A stretch of DNA of 64,000 nucleotides, taken from assembly GCA_964034945.1 (NCBI GenBank), contig OZ035962.1, positions 33,445,943 to 33,509,942 on the forward strand. Reading direction: 5' to 3'. The notes beneath the pieces were generated by a model. That model did no database searches, was not told the origin of the DNA, and worked only from the letters and a program-made list of their open reading frames with translations. Origin of the DNA: Chrysopilus asiliformis (taxonomy: Eukaryota > Arthropoda > Insecta > Diptera > Rhagionidae). Made by a program: the position numbers and the translations under genes. Positions 48,301 through 58,419 of the stretch are shown piece after piece (the stretch's first letter is position 1; every line of letters begins with the position of its first letter).

Positions 48301-51300
48301 GGTCAGAAGAACAAAAGGAGATGTCGGTTTATGTTTTCCTTGAACTTCTGCGGGTTATAGTCCGGGGAGAACACATTGGATGGTAAATCGTTCCAAAGTC
48401 TTGTTGTTCGGGAAATAAAGGAACCCCTAAACTTTACTGTACGAAAACGGGTAGGCTCAAAGAACAAGTCGTGCGCGCGAGCAACTGCACGAGAGGGTCT
48501 AGGGAAAATATACCGTGGAGGAATAAGTTGGGAAATTTCGGTGGAACATTTCCCATGGAAATATCTACAGAATATGCTGAATACACCAACAGAGCGACGA
48601 TGCTCGAGAGACGGTAATAAATCTGTCAAAGATTTGTCTCCAATCAGTCGGACCGCACGTTTTTGAATTCGGTCCAGCAATTGCAGGACAGTTTTTGGGG
48701 CTCCAGCCCAAATGTGCGAATTATACTCAACTCTCGGTCGAATGTAGGCCGTTTAGATGCTCAGCACGTCGGTTGGTGCGAAATATTTTTTGCAGCGTCC
48801 CAAAAAGCCTAGGCACTGCGACGCTTCCTTTGCTATTTTAAAAATATGGTGGCCATTGGAGCTTCTCATTTTTTACTAAATATCTTGAGAACCGTTAGAA
48901 ATACGTATAAACCGTTAAAGCAAAAAATGTAGAAAATTTTATATCGTGTAAATTTTGTTATATTCATTTCTTTGGGCGCATAAATTTCGAAAAATTTTCA
49001 AAAAACGGTATCTTTTTTTTAAAAAAAATAGCTACCGCCTCTTTTCCAAAAGTTAAATATTTTTTCGGTTTTCATTAAGATTACATAATTAAATTTCGAT
49101 TAACATTACAACGTAATTTTGAAGAAAAAACTGGAAAATCACACGTTACGATAACGTTTTGAATCCCTGCAAACTAGAAACAGACTCGCATATGGCTAAA
49201 CACAAAAAATCCGCCTCGACCATTTAAATAGCTTTTCAGATGTGAACACGAAATACTGGTAACTCATTTATAATTTTCAAACAAAAGCTTACCTATAAAA
49301 ATCATCAATGGTCGCAAATTGACGCATCATTGGCAATAAAGTATGATTTGGTCCATTAACACAAGCGTGACCCTTTATCAGCCACTGTGGATCCCACGAT
49401 AAAATCTCATTTAATACCGCATTCGTGTGATCGGGTAGTGGCGCTCCTCGCTGTTCTTTTTCTTTGTTTCTCTTAGCATTGATAAACGATGACATATCAA
49501 TTGGTATATCCTTAATTTTGTTCACTTTACGTGATATGTCATTTCCATCTTCAATAAAGAAGATCTGGGTTTGATTAATCGACTCATTGAACTGTACTTT
49601 TTTCAGCTTTGATTTTACACCGGGCAACTTTAAAATCGGTTTTAACTCCATTTTATCACTAGGAATCCCATTGTTCAGCACCACTTTTGAGTTTACGTAA
49701 ATTGCAACTGCTTCATCAGGCTTTTTCGCACCCAGATCTTCAACTATATTCTGTTGAATATTTTTGATTGGTACAATTTCTTTAGAGCTTCGTGTTTGAA
49801 TTTTCATTAACGGCTTTTCAACTGCTGGTAGCTTTTCAATTTCTGAAGGCGGTTCAACTGCTGCTGTTTTTGCTGTCTGTTTTTTAGATTCTGGCAAGTC
49901 TCTTGTAATTATCAATGGTGTAATGTCTAAATCTGGAAATTTCTGCAATTCAATAGATTCATTTCTAGCTGGAGTAATCTTTGGAACTGCAACTTTTGAT
50001 ATTTTATATGGAGGTTTTGGTGGCTCTTTCACCTTTGGTGCTGTTGATTTTGTATGTGTTTCAGTGAGGAAATGTCCACGATTCTCTCGCGTCAATTTAC
50101 ATTTAGGAATATTAACGACTTTAACTTCCCTGTCAGTTTTCTGCTTTTGTGCAAGTTTCTCCTTGGCGATTTCCTTTAATTTCTGTTGCCTCTCCTTTTT
50201 GATCACAATGTTCTTTTCCTTTTCGATTTTTTTCTGTATGGTTGGTTTCGTTCGCCATTTTTGGTGTAATTCTATTGATTTCTTAATATTTTTCTCACTC
50301 AGTTTAACGCGTTGCAGCTTAACTTGAACTGCATTAACTTTTGGTGTTGGTGGTGCGGCGGAAACTCCTTAAAAAAATTGATAAAATTATATTTCCAAAC
50401 TTTTTACTTAACTTATAGATTTTACATTATTGTTAAAAGTTTTTGAATAATTTTCCGATAATTAAACGGGTTGTTAAATACTGAATTTTTTTTTTGTCAA
50501 TAAAATTATGTTTTTTTTTTGTGGGAACAAAAATATTTTATAAAATGCTTCAAAATCTAATAAATAGTCTCAGAAAAATTTGCGAATTTTATTCTTCGAC
50601 ACTAAATTCATGTTGCACAACCGTTTACACTACGATACAAAATTCAGAAAATTATTAAAATTAAAAAATCGAATTTTTTTATACAAAACTGGCGAAATAA
50701 ATTCAAATTACTTTTGCTAATTGAATTAATATATTCTACGATAGATGAATAAAATTCGCGTAATAAATTCTGGATAAAATTCGGGGAGAAATTCTATAAA
50801 AAAACCGCAAGTGTATGTTTGAATGTTTGAAGTTAGGGAATGTTTGAAGTCGCTGATCACGAAAAAGGGGTTTTCTAGGAAAAAAAATCAAGGGGATTTC
50901 TAGGTGTTTTGGGGTCGCCGAAATTTTAAAATTCGATACAGATATAACGATGTTATCCTTTTTATACCCGTATGGTGAAACCAAAGGGTATATTAGATTT
51001 GCCTTACCGTTTGTAACGCCAAGATCTCGTCATCACACACAAAAATGAATTACACCATTGTGTTTAGAATGATAAAAAAAGTTGAATTTAGCATGTCCGT
51101 CTGTCCGTCCATCCGTCCGTCCGTCCGTCCGTCCGTCCGTTCGTTCGTTCGTTCGTCCGTCCGTCCGTCCGTCCGTCCGTTCGTTCGTCCGTCCGTCCGT
51201 CCGTCTGTCCGTCTGTCTGTGGCGCGGATTGCGGGCGCACGAATTGAGCTAGAGACTTGAAATTTTGCACAGATCCGTTTTTCGTAAAATGTCAGGCTAA

Positions 51301-54300
51301 GTTCGTTAATGGGCAAAAATGGACCGTTAGGGGGGGTACCCCCCATACGAACGAAAACGTTTTTCGCGAATATCTCAAAAACGGTGCATCTTATCAAAAA
51401 AGTGCAAGAACTTCTTACTGAAATTTTCATACAACTGTTTGCCGTTCACTTAAATCACCATACGGGTTTCCAATAATTGCCAGATATGAATGAATTTCGA
51501 ATATTCTCCGAACACTGGTAAAATTTGTTTAGAATAGGATTTTACATAACTCATCCATACATCAAAACCCAACCGAACTACTGCTTCTCCCGTCTCCCAT
51601 ACAAATGGAATACTTTTTTCCTGTTTCAAATGTGTGTAGAATATGATTTTACATAACCCGTTCAGTACATCAAAATCCAATCGGACCTCTCCTTTCCCTC
51701 TATCTTATGGATTCTTTTCAATAAACATTTTGTCTGTCATCATATAGAGTATTTGACGATTGGCCCCTGGCAATTATAGTTTTCTTATGTTTCAATTCTA
51801 GGAAACCTTTCTTTTGTTTGAATTGAATTAATTTCAAAAATATTCAATCGTTGATCGGGAGAACTCCGGGACAAATGAATAGAAAATTCGTTTCGAGAGA
51901 AGAAAATATTATTCAAAATAATTGACCAATAAACCTTAAGTTTCGAGATACTAAAACATAATTCTCAATGATTGAAAATTCCAAATTTTTAATAAAAGGT
52001 TTTCACTTATTTCTACTCAGCGCTATACGGAAAGCTTATATTTATAATTCTAGAACTTTCACCCCTACAACCTACCTCTTAATTTTCCCTTGCATTTTGG
52101 TAATGTCGGAGGTTGTATAATTTGCAACGATCTACGCTCATTCCTTATCGTACTGAACGACGAATTCCCTTGATCAGAAAGTGTACTACGGGATTTGTTA
52201 TCTGTCGTGTCACCAGCTTTCTCTGGTAGTTTTTGTTCAACCTGCATGGATGTCTTTGGAATGTTCACTTCCACCACATCGCGTACGTAGTCGAAAAGCG
52301 TTTCATTCACAGGTAACTTATCTAAAAAAAAAATCTTTTCTAGAACATTAAATAAGAAATCATTATAGCCACCTTGATTTCTGCTAGATGATAATGATGA
52401 TGTAGAGGGCTGAGGAGCTTCAATCTCTATTTTCTGGTTACTGAATACATCTAAAGATTGTGACAATTTCCTTGCCCAATTCGACACATTATCACCATCT
52501 TCGTAATCGTCGTCGTCATCATCATAGTCGCCCTGTCTATTTTCGTTGTTCAAATCCGATATTGAGCCCGCTGGCTTTATCATTTCGAAATCAGTCTCAT
52601 TTTTGTAGTCTGTTTCATCTTCGGTCTTGTAATCAAATGACTCTTCCAGATCTAAATCCATTATTTCCTGTTTGATGTCGCGCAATAAACCCTGTGATAA
52701 ATCGAAATCGGTGACGTCAAAGTTTTCCTCGTCCATTTCACGGTCTTGATTTTCAGCAACTGGGAACTCATCATCCTTGGAAAGAGGGTGACATTCCGTT
52801 GACTTTGTTGACATCGTTTCTGTCGGTGAATTACTTGCTTGGTTGGTACTTTTGCGACGTGTAGTCACTTTATTGGGATTCACAGCTTCATTTAATTCTG
52901 CTAAATGTGAAGGCTTCGATAACCGCCGACTACAATTTTTAACATCATCAGATTTCGCATCACAACTTGACCGTGTTGATATTTTGACATTTTCGCAACT
53001 CTTTTCTGACTTCGAATGTCGATCGGAAACCACTTTTGAGGTTTTTGTCGCATTTTTAGAAGGCTTTCCCACTTGTTTGCTATTCTTTTCCGGCTTTGAG
53101 TCCCGATGAGAATCGACTTTTTCAGCTTCGAAATTTTCCGTTTTCTTCGAAATCTCCCTTTTAGAACTTGAATTTGTGGATGGTTTACAAGATGAACGAC
53201 GCGCAGAACGCCTCCGGTCTGAAGTAGAAATTCTCCGTTCTGAGGTAGAACGCCTCCGGTCTGAAGTAGAAATTCTCCGTTCTGAGGTAGAACGCCTCCG
53301 ATCTGAGGTAGCAATTTCCTGTTCTGACGTAGAACGCCTCCGGTCTGAGGTAGAAATTTTCCGTTCTGAGGTAGAACGCCTCCGGTCTGAGGTAGAAATT
53401 CTCCGTTCTGAGGTAGAACGCCTCCGGTCTGAGGTAGAAATTCTCCGTTCTGAGGTAGAACGCCTCCGATCTGAGGTAGCAATTTCCTGTTCTGACGTAG
53501 AACGCCTCCGGTCTGAGGTTGAAAGTTTCCGTTCTGACGTAGAACACCTCCGATCTGAGGTAGAAATTTTCCGTTCCGAGGTAAAAGGTCTGCGATCTAA
53601 ACTTTCCTGCACTCGACTTTTTTCTTTGAGATCAGATTCAGATAAATCTGCATCTTTATGTGATGAATGACTATTTCTGGTAACTTTATTTTGATTCGAT
53701 AACTTATTCAAGGTAGTAATATGATTTTCACAAGCAATAAACTCAATAGAAGAACTTGAACTATTGGAAGCTTCAGACTGTCTTCTGGATGGCGCTCTGG
53801 ATGTTAAATCGACGACTTTCTCTTCCATGTCAACCGAAGACAGTGAACTAACGAGCATATTAGATCTTGTCGATTGCCTGCAGCTTGTCTTTCGAACATT
53901 AGACGTGGAGCCGCCCTTGTGAATTTCATCTGTCTCCGAGTCACTTGAACTTATTCGACGACGCCTCTTTTTCGGTGGTTGCCCAAAAGTATCTGCGGCT
54001 TTTCTGATTCGTGATGTAGTAGATTTATCTCTCTTGGAGATTTCTTCTTTAACTTCTTTTTCTTCATCTCTTATTGGACTTGCATGATTTGAGTTTATTT
54101 TTGCAGAAGTTTTCTTTTGGCGAGATTCTACTTCCTGTTCCTCATCACCATCACTATCAATTACAATTAAATCCAGGATTTTTTGTGGTGTTGATTCGTT
54201 TTTCTCTGATAATTTTGATGATTCATTTTGCTTTGCTGTGTCGGTCGTATCATCTTTGTATCTATGCAACTTGTAAATAAAAAGGTTTTTCGTGTTTTCA

Positions 54301-54908
54301 CAATCTGAATCTGACCCTATGCATCCAATTCCGATACGATCACCCTCCTTCAAAAAGATTTCGTCATTATGCCAACACGCATTATTAACGAAAACTCCAT
54401 TTGATGACTAAAAAATATAAAATCACAATTAAAATGTTTGATCATCAATGCATGTTTAAATGACTTTTTCATAACTAACTACTGTACCACCGGACGTAGC
54501 AGAACGCAATAAACAATTAAAACATAACAAAAGCTATAATTGCCAATCTGGCAATTATTGAAAACCCGTATGATGATATTCGTATCAAAATTCGAACAGT
54601 TGTACCAAAATTCCACTTTGAAGTCAAACTTTCCAATAAGATTTTTTAAAATTTATTCCAATCGGATTTTGATGTATAGGAGTTTTATGTAGAATCATAT
54701 TCTAAATAACTTTGGTTCTTGGACTTTTTTGATAGGATAAACAGTTTTTGAGATATTCGCGAAAAACATTTTCGTTCCTATGGGGGGTACCCCCCCCCCT
54801 AATGGTCCATTTTTGCCCATTAACGAACTTAGCCTCGCATTTTACAAAAAACGGATCTGTGCAAAATTTCAAGTCTGTAGCTCAATCCGTGCGCCCGCAA
54901 TCCGCGCC

Positions 54909-54939
<31 letters not shown>

Positions 54940-57498
54940 GACGGACAGACAGACAGACGGACGGACATGCAAAATTCAATTTTTTTTATCATTCTAAACA
55001 CACTGGTGTAATTCATTTTTTTGTGTGATGACGGGATCTTGGCGTTACAAACGGTAAGGCAAAGTTAATATACCCTTTGGTTTCACCATACGGGTATAAA
55101 AAACTTTCGACCAATAAAATTGTAGAATAGTTCGTGAAAATTATTAACATACTAAGGACGTATTTTTGTAAATAGAATGCACGTATAAAATAAATGCGAC
55201 CCCCAGATGAGTTTTTTCGGAAAATTTTAGGAAAAGGATAATCATGTCATCCTAAGGGCCCAATTATAGCGATCCGTAAGAATGATCAGTAAAAAATTTT
55301 AATTCAGATTTATTTACTTCTTCTACACCCAATTCTTATATTTTTTTAGTTCAAAACGTGTTTATACACGTCTAATTACCATTTCCATTAAATGAAATTG
55401 TTATTACATGAGTAATTTTTCCAAAAAACACGATTTAATTTTTTTAATTTTTTTTACGTATACAGTAGAACGCGCTTAAATGCAACACGCGTAAATGCAA
55501 AACTCGTGTCATTGCACGCAAAATTTGTGCATGGAAGATTTTTAAGCATTTTTCATATAAATATACACGGATAAATGAAACACGCTTAATTGCAATACTT
55601 GCTTAAATGCAACCACTTTCACATCCGCAAAAGTATAAATTATATGAAATTTTACACGCTTAAATGCACATGTGCAAAAATGAAATGTGATTACCAAAAA
55701 AAAAGTTATTATTGTTATTTTAATTTGATAAAATGAATTCTTAATTAGATTCTTTGTTTTTGTGTAGCCTCGTTGAATTTAAATGTTTATTACAGGAATA
55801 TTAAAGTTGCATGTTTATCTTTTACTCGCATAATCGCACATTAATGTGCATTTATCCGTGCTTCCGTGCTACGTATAAATGCAAAACACGGATAAATGCA
55901 CATAAAATTCTGCGAAATTCGATGTGCATTTAAGCGTGTTCTACTGTACGAAAAAATTTTTCGTACGTAAAAAAAATTAAATCGTGTTTTTTGGAAAAAT
56001 TACTCATGTAATAACCATTTCATTTAATGGAAATGGTAATTAGACGTGTATAAACACGTTTTGAACTAAAAAAAAATATAAGAATTGGGTGTATTAGTAA
56101 AGAAATCGGAATTTAAAAAATTCACTGACAGAAGTTTACTGATCGCTATAACTGGGCCCTAACCGGACCTTCCGTTATCCTTAAGGTAGAAATAGACGCT
56201 GCGATGGTCGTACCGACTTGTGTTGGACCGATATCGGGCCGACGGTTGTATACAGCACACACACACACGATACGATTTACTTGCGATTTGATCGAATAAA
56301 GGAGCCGCTCCATTGCCGTGACTTTTTCCCATGACAAAAAAATGCAGGAAACTAGAGCAAGATAGACTTATGTAGATCCAAAAAGGAATGACTGAATACA
56401 AGGTAAACGTTTTCCCTTCCAGTTTAACAACTTTATAGCAATCATAGCAAACCTTATGCTATGAATATAATGTTCAAATTGGCATGGTAACAAAGCTTTT
56501 GACTATGCATGCGAAGGAGAAAAAGCTTTTAAAATGACATTACGCTATAATAACAGTTTGAACGTGTCCGTGCTTACTATTCACTTACAGGGACAAGTGT
56601 GATTGTAGTAGAAATCGCCATAAAATCGCCATAACAAAAGAGGGGAAATTATTTTTGCATTTGCCGACAAATTTTTGTAGTTGATTCTTGTCTCCCTTTC
56701 TCGCCAAAGCATCTTCACATAAATGTGTCTCATTTTTTTTGTCATGGGAAAAAGTCATGGCAATGGAGCGGCTCCTTAATCAGTTTTTACTAGCAAATAT
56801 CACTCGAACAACACAGCACAGTTGTGAAATAATATCGTATCGACGGTCGCATGGCAGACCACAAACGATACAATCTGCCGCATGCGACCGCAGGTTTTGG
56901 CTCAGCGACGTACGACCGTGCGATATCGGGCCCAACCGTCATTTCGTGCGCATACACTATACAATTATCGCATGCAACCGCAAATCGGCCCGACGATTGT
57001 ACCGACCATCGCAGCATCTATTTCTACCTTTAAGAGAATGCTGCATATTTGACATTTTTTATCGTCTTCCGCTTGTTTTCGATGATTTTTTTTTGTTCTT
57101 CGACGTAAGCCATTGAAAAACGAGAAAAAATTTTAGTGTGCCGAGTATTGCATTATAGAAGAGTTTTCTCTACCACAATTATAGTGAAAATATTCTTATT
57201 TTTTCAAACAATAACCATTCCAAAATGCTTTTTCTAGTTCCGGTAAAAAAAGGCTACAAATGTGAATCAAATAATCCAACAAAAATAAAAACAAATGAAA
57301 ACTTACGCCCAAATCTTTTACAGCGACTTCATTATTACTATCTACTATAAAAACACAATGACATTTGGAGCAATATGTCGATCGAACTCTTAAATTAGAC
57401 TTGCGATCTCGCCCAACCGAAGTTGTTTTTTGTAATTCAACGATTTCATCACTTCCAATTCTTTTCAAGTACCATCGACCATCGAATCCCTTAACCAT
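39350..57498 (-). CDS. Setx: Senataxin/Sen1-type superfamily 1B helicase with N-terminal FHA domain
   Basis: Ten coding exons, all phase-consistent: 57498-57307, 54407-52076, 50367-49293, 46887-46553, 46501-45858, 40739-40519, 40455-40311, 40246-39852, 39721-39528 and 39468-39350, giving 1883 residues. Residues about 20-75 form an FHA (phosphothreonine-binding) domain: Gly29-Arg30, Ser44, His47, Ser66-Asn67-Gly68 and Asn72. Residues 75-1200 are mostly disordered, with a serine/arginine 14-residue repeat array and an acidic stretch. The helicase core spans about 1335-1865: Walker A GPPGTGKS (Lys about 1430), DEATQ near 1611, GDTQQLP, QYRMH, VDSYQGQEKD and RLNVALTRAR. Sen1/senataxin helicases unwind RNA:DNA hybrids in the nucleus, at R-loops and transcription termination. 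Introns 1, 2, 3 and 5 are 1.7-5.1 kb and full of mobile elements; the others are 51-130 bp. Exon 9's donor (39527) was chosen because it keeps family spacing before the last tryptophan. Exon borders are predictions. Confidence 0.9.
40519..40739 (-). other. Helicase exon 6 with flanking splice sites
   Basis: Preceded by CTTTTTCAG and followed by GTGAGA; phases 0 and 2. It links the Walker A exon to the DEATQ exon across the 5.1 kb element-rich intron 5. Confidence 0.8.
40830..41205 (-). pseudogene. C-terminal fragment of a mariner transposase
   Basis: The minus-strand reading contains LLHDNARPH (second catalytic aspartate), HPPYSPDIAPSDYHLF (third) and the C-terminal VASDGQYF motif. The N-terminal half, with the DNA-binding domains and first aspartate, is missing. 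Inactive. Confidence 0.85.
41442..42015. mobile_element. PIF/Harbinger-like MITE, 574 bp, TTA duplication
   Basis: Inverted ends AGGTGGGTTTAGAAACACGA and the complement (AGCTGGGTTTAGAAACACGA) extend about 45 bp. TTA at 41439-41441 and 42016-42018. Nested in the mariner element. Confidence 0.85.
42058..43230. other. Part of helicase intron 5, nothing recognised
   Basis: AT-rich intronic sequence. ORFs near 42125-42418 and 42899-43204 have no domain support. Confidence 0.5.
43231..43628 (+). mobile_element. Mariner-derived MITE, 398 bp
   Basis: GGGTCTTTCAACAAGGACAT at the left and the exact complement at the right. Inside, plus strand, the first codons of a transposase (MVKFTNEQRLEIIKTYYRNS from the ATG at 43341) are joined to pieces of its C-terminal region, so it is a deletion derivative of the element family at 35112-38075. 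Confidence 0.85.
43748..44997. mobile_element. TIR element with TTAA borders, 1.25 kb
   Basis: GGGGAGAAATACATGTAAA at the left and its complement at the right, each adjoining TTAA (43744-43747 and 44998-45001). A TTAA duplication would suggest piggyBac-like transposition. However, the CTTAAG around each border is palindromic, and flanks GCAAATGT/GCAAAGAT could instead be an imperfect 8 bp duplication. No transposase frame is recognisable. Confidence 0.65.
44998..45857. other. End of helicase intron 5, nothing recognised
   Basis: AT-rich; no supported feature. Confidence 0.5.
46960..47572. mobile_element. TIR element (~610 bp) in helicase intron 3, with nested hairpin
   Basis: CTGAGTTACATTGCGACGAC near the left end is inverted as CTGAGTTAGATTGCAACGAC at the right. 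In its right half sits a second, 240 bp inverted structure (47266-47506). Confidence 0.65.
47266..47506. mobile_element. Palindromic MITE, ~240 bp
   Basis: Ends GGGGCCTATTG.. and ..CAATAGGGGCC, with long inverted arms containing CGTTGACCGGAACGATCGAA and its complement, and a perfect central palindrome around 47410-47441 centred on TTCGCGAA. AATG occurs on both sides and may be the duplication. Confidence 0.65.
48290..48850 (-). pseudogene. LINE 3'-end fragment in helicase intron 3
   Basis: The minus strand reads EYNSHIWAGAPKTVLQLLDR, then RIQKRAVRLIGD, and ends with TTRLWNDLPSNVFS.., the post-RT C-terminal region of a Jockey/CR1-like non-LTR retrotransposon. It is flanked on both sides by R2-related sequence (47900-48230 and 48880-49100). 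Inactive fragment. Confidence 0.8.
50960..51790 (-). mobile_element. GACGGACA-family element, copy F, with a second diverged tail
   Basis: Reverse copy in helicase intron 2. It begins TTTATACCCGTATGGTGA and has the longest microsatellite in the window (CCGT/TCGT units at about 51097-51220). It lacks much of the inner right region, then 51486-51790 repeats the tail of the older subfamily seen at 12300-12415 (GGCCTCTGGCAATTAT-type end). Confidence 0.75.
53205..53600 (-). repeat. 42 bp (14-codon) tandem repeat inside helicase exon 2
   Basis: Nine or more copies of a 42 bp unit encoding versions of RRISTSDRRRSTSE. Every fourth unit reads QEIATSD, revealing a 168 bp higher-order duplication (about 53310 versus 53478). 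Because 42 is a multiple of three, other frames on both strands also stay open here and are not genes. The encoded repeat is rich in SR/TS pairs, a likely phosphorylation target. Confidence 0.9.
54521..55099 (+). mobile_element. GACGGACA-family element, copy G
   Basis: Full-length copy with both ends and the GGGGGGTACCCCCC-type box, located in helicase intron 1 in antisense orientation to the gene. Confidence 0.85.
55256..56159. mobile_element. PIF/Harbinger-like TIR element, 904 bp, TAA duplication
   Basis: Ends GGGCCCAATTATAGCGATC and the complement of ..GATCGCTATAACTGGGCCC. Inverted arms extend about 190 bp (to AAATCGTGTTTTTTGGAAAA). TAA at 55253-55255 and 56160-56162. Interrupted by a pogo-type MITE. 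Confidence 0.85.
55463..55946. mobile_element. pogo/Tigger-type MITE, 484 bp, TA duplication
   Basis: Inverted ends CAGTAGAACGCGCTTAAATG and CAGTAGAACACGCTTAAATG (complement of the right end), flanked by TA (55461-55462, 55947-55948). Inside are many AAATGCAA/GTGCATTTA repeats. No ORF. Confidence 0.85.
56184..57029. mobile_element. PIF/Harbinger-like TIR element, 846 bp, TTA duplication
   Basis: Ends AGGTAGAAATAGACGCTGCG and the complement of CGCAGCATCTATTTCTACCT. TTA at 56181-56183 and 57030-57032. A second pair of inverted segments (GGAGCCGCTCCATTGCCGTG near 56300 and its complement near 56760) makes much of it self-complementary. The ORFs across it are mirror readings. Confidence 0.85.
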
Positions 57499-58419
57499 AT
57501 TTCACTCCAACAAATAATTATTTGGTTAATGTTTTTGTTGAATTTCCAATAATTTACAGAACCAAAAAAATACAACACACGTAGAGCTGCTTTTCAACTT
57601 AAAAAATTTTCAATGCTGAGTTCTCTTGTTTACCAATTAGAACAAGGTTGTCCAAAATTCGTTAATTTACAAAATTTGACAGTCGATTTAATTCAAGAGA
57701 GCTACAAAACACGTCATTCTACGCTCTAATAGTATATTTTTGAGTTTCAACTAGTGTGCCTTATACACTGTGTATTAGAGAGCCTATAGTGGACAATCGA
57801 ACTTGTAAAAATCCCCACTAAGCTGAAAAACGATCGCGAAAAACTTTAAAAATTTCATTCATTGTTACAAATAATTGCCACAATAACGGAAATCAGTTTT
57901 AATAAGTAAATACCTTATGCCCGAAAAATCAAAAAAACTTACAACGTCGTACTTATTTTAATAAGCTGAAAAAAGGGTTTACAGGCAATTTTAATCTAGT
58001 GAAAAAACTGTGCTTACTAGCCTAATAAACTGTTCTAATTGGAATTAACAGACGGCCCTCACTCATAACGATCTGTAATCACGGTCATAAAAAGAGTCCT
58101 AACTGCACAACTTTTGCTGTTAAAGAACTATCGGATAAGCGCAAACCCTCGTAACTGCACAACAAATCCAGAATTTTTTCCATGTCTGCAGTTATCCAAG
58201 GATTACTTTATACGATTTTTTCAAGTCCGATGTTCTCTCTGGATAGTAGACTCTCTAACTATCACTGGCGCTTCATCTAATCCCTCTAGTTCGTTTGAAA
58301 ATCATAAACTTTTTGGAATTTTCATTTCACCTGACTCTCGCGCACAAAAATGTGAGGTTAGATTGGTTAAAGGATATGAGAGTTTTCGTCGAGAATTGAA
58401 TTTTAAGTTTTCATTGAAA
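57499..58419. promoter_or_regulatory. Divergent intergenic region between helicase and mRpL36
   Basis: About 0.9 kb separates the two start codons, so both promoters must lie here. I see no clear TATA box or repeat. The frame open from 58114 into mRpL36 has no L36-like content before the chosen ATG. Confidence 0.5.

Larger units (their letters stand above)
55195..57060. repeat. GTTATCC-family repeat, split by two TIR elements
   Basis: GGATAATCATGTCATCCTAA at 55237-55255 continues after the first insertion with CCGGACCTTCCGTTATCCTTA (56163-56183), matching the uninterrupted wording at 18058-18100. The second insertion follows directly. Confidence 0.75.

Noticed and set aside
51045..51430. ORFs encoding (SVRP)n or (TDGR)n, repeated in several places
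   Set aside because: Produced by the GACGGACA microsatellite of the dispersed family; they differ in length and frame between copies.
52901..53482. Second minus-strand ORF of 193 codons with QTGGVLPQNGEFLP repeats
   Set aside because: Out-of-frame reading of the same coding minisatellite.
53176..53670. Antisense ORF of 164 codons (RLRSEVEILRSEVE repeats) resembling a coiled-coil protein
   Set aside because: It is the complementary reading of the 42 bp repeats in helicase exon 2, whose sense frame is far longer and joined to conserved exons.
56688..57116. 142-codon ORF near the helicase start
   Set aside because: Most of it lies inside the 846 bp TIR element and is matched by complementary ORFs from the other arm.
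58114..58419. Extended N-terminus for mRpL36
   Set aside because: The extra ~100 residues show no L36 or leader similarity, and the downstream ATG gives the expected length.
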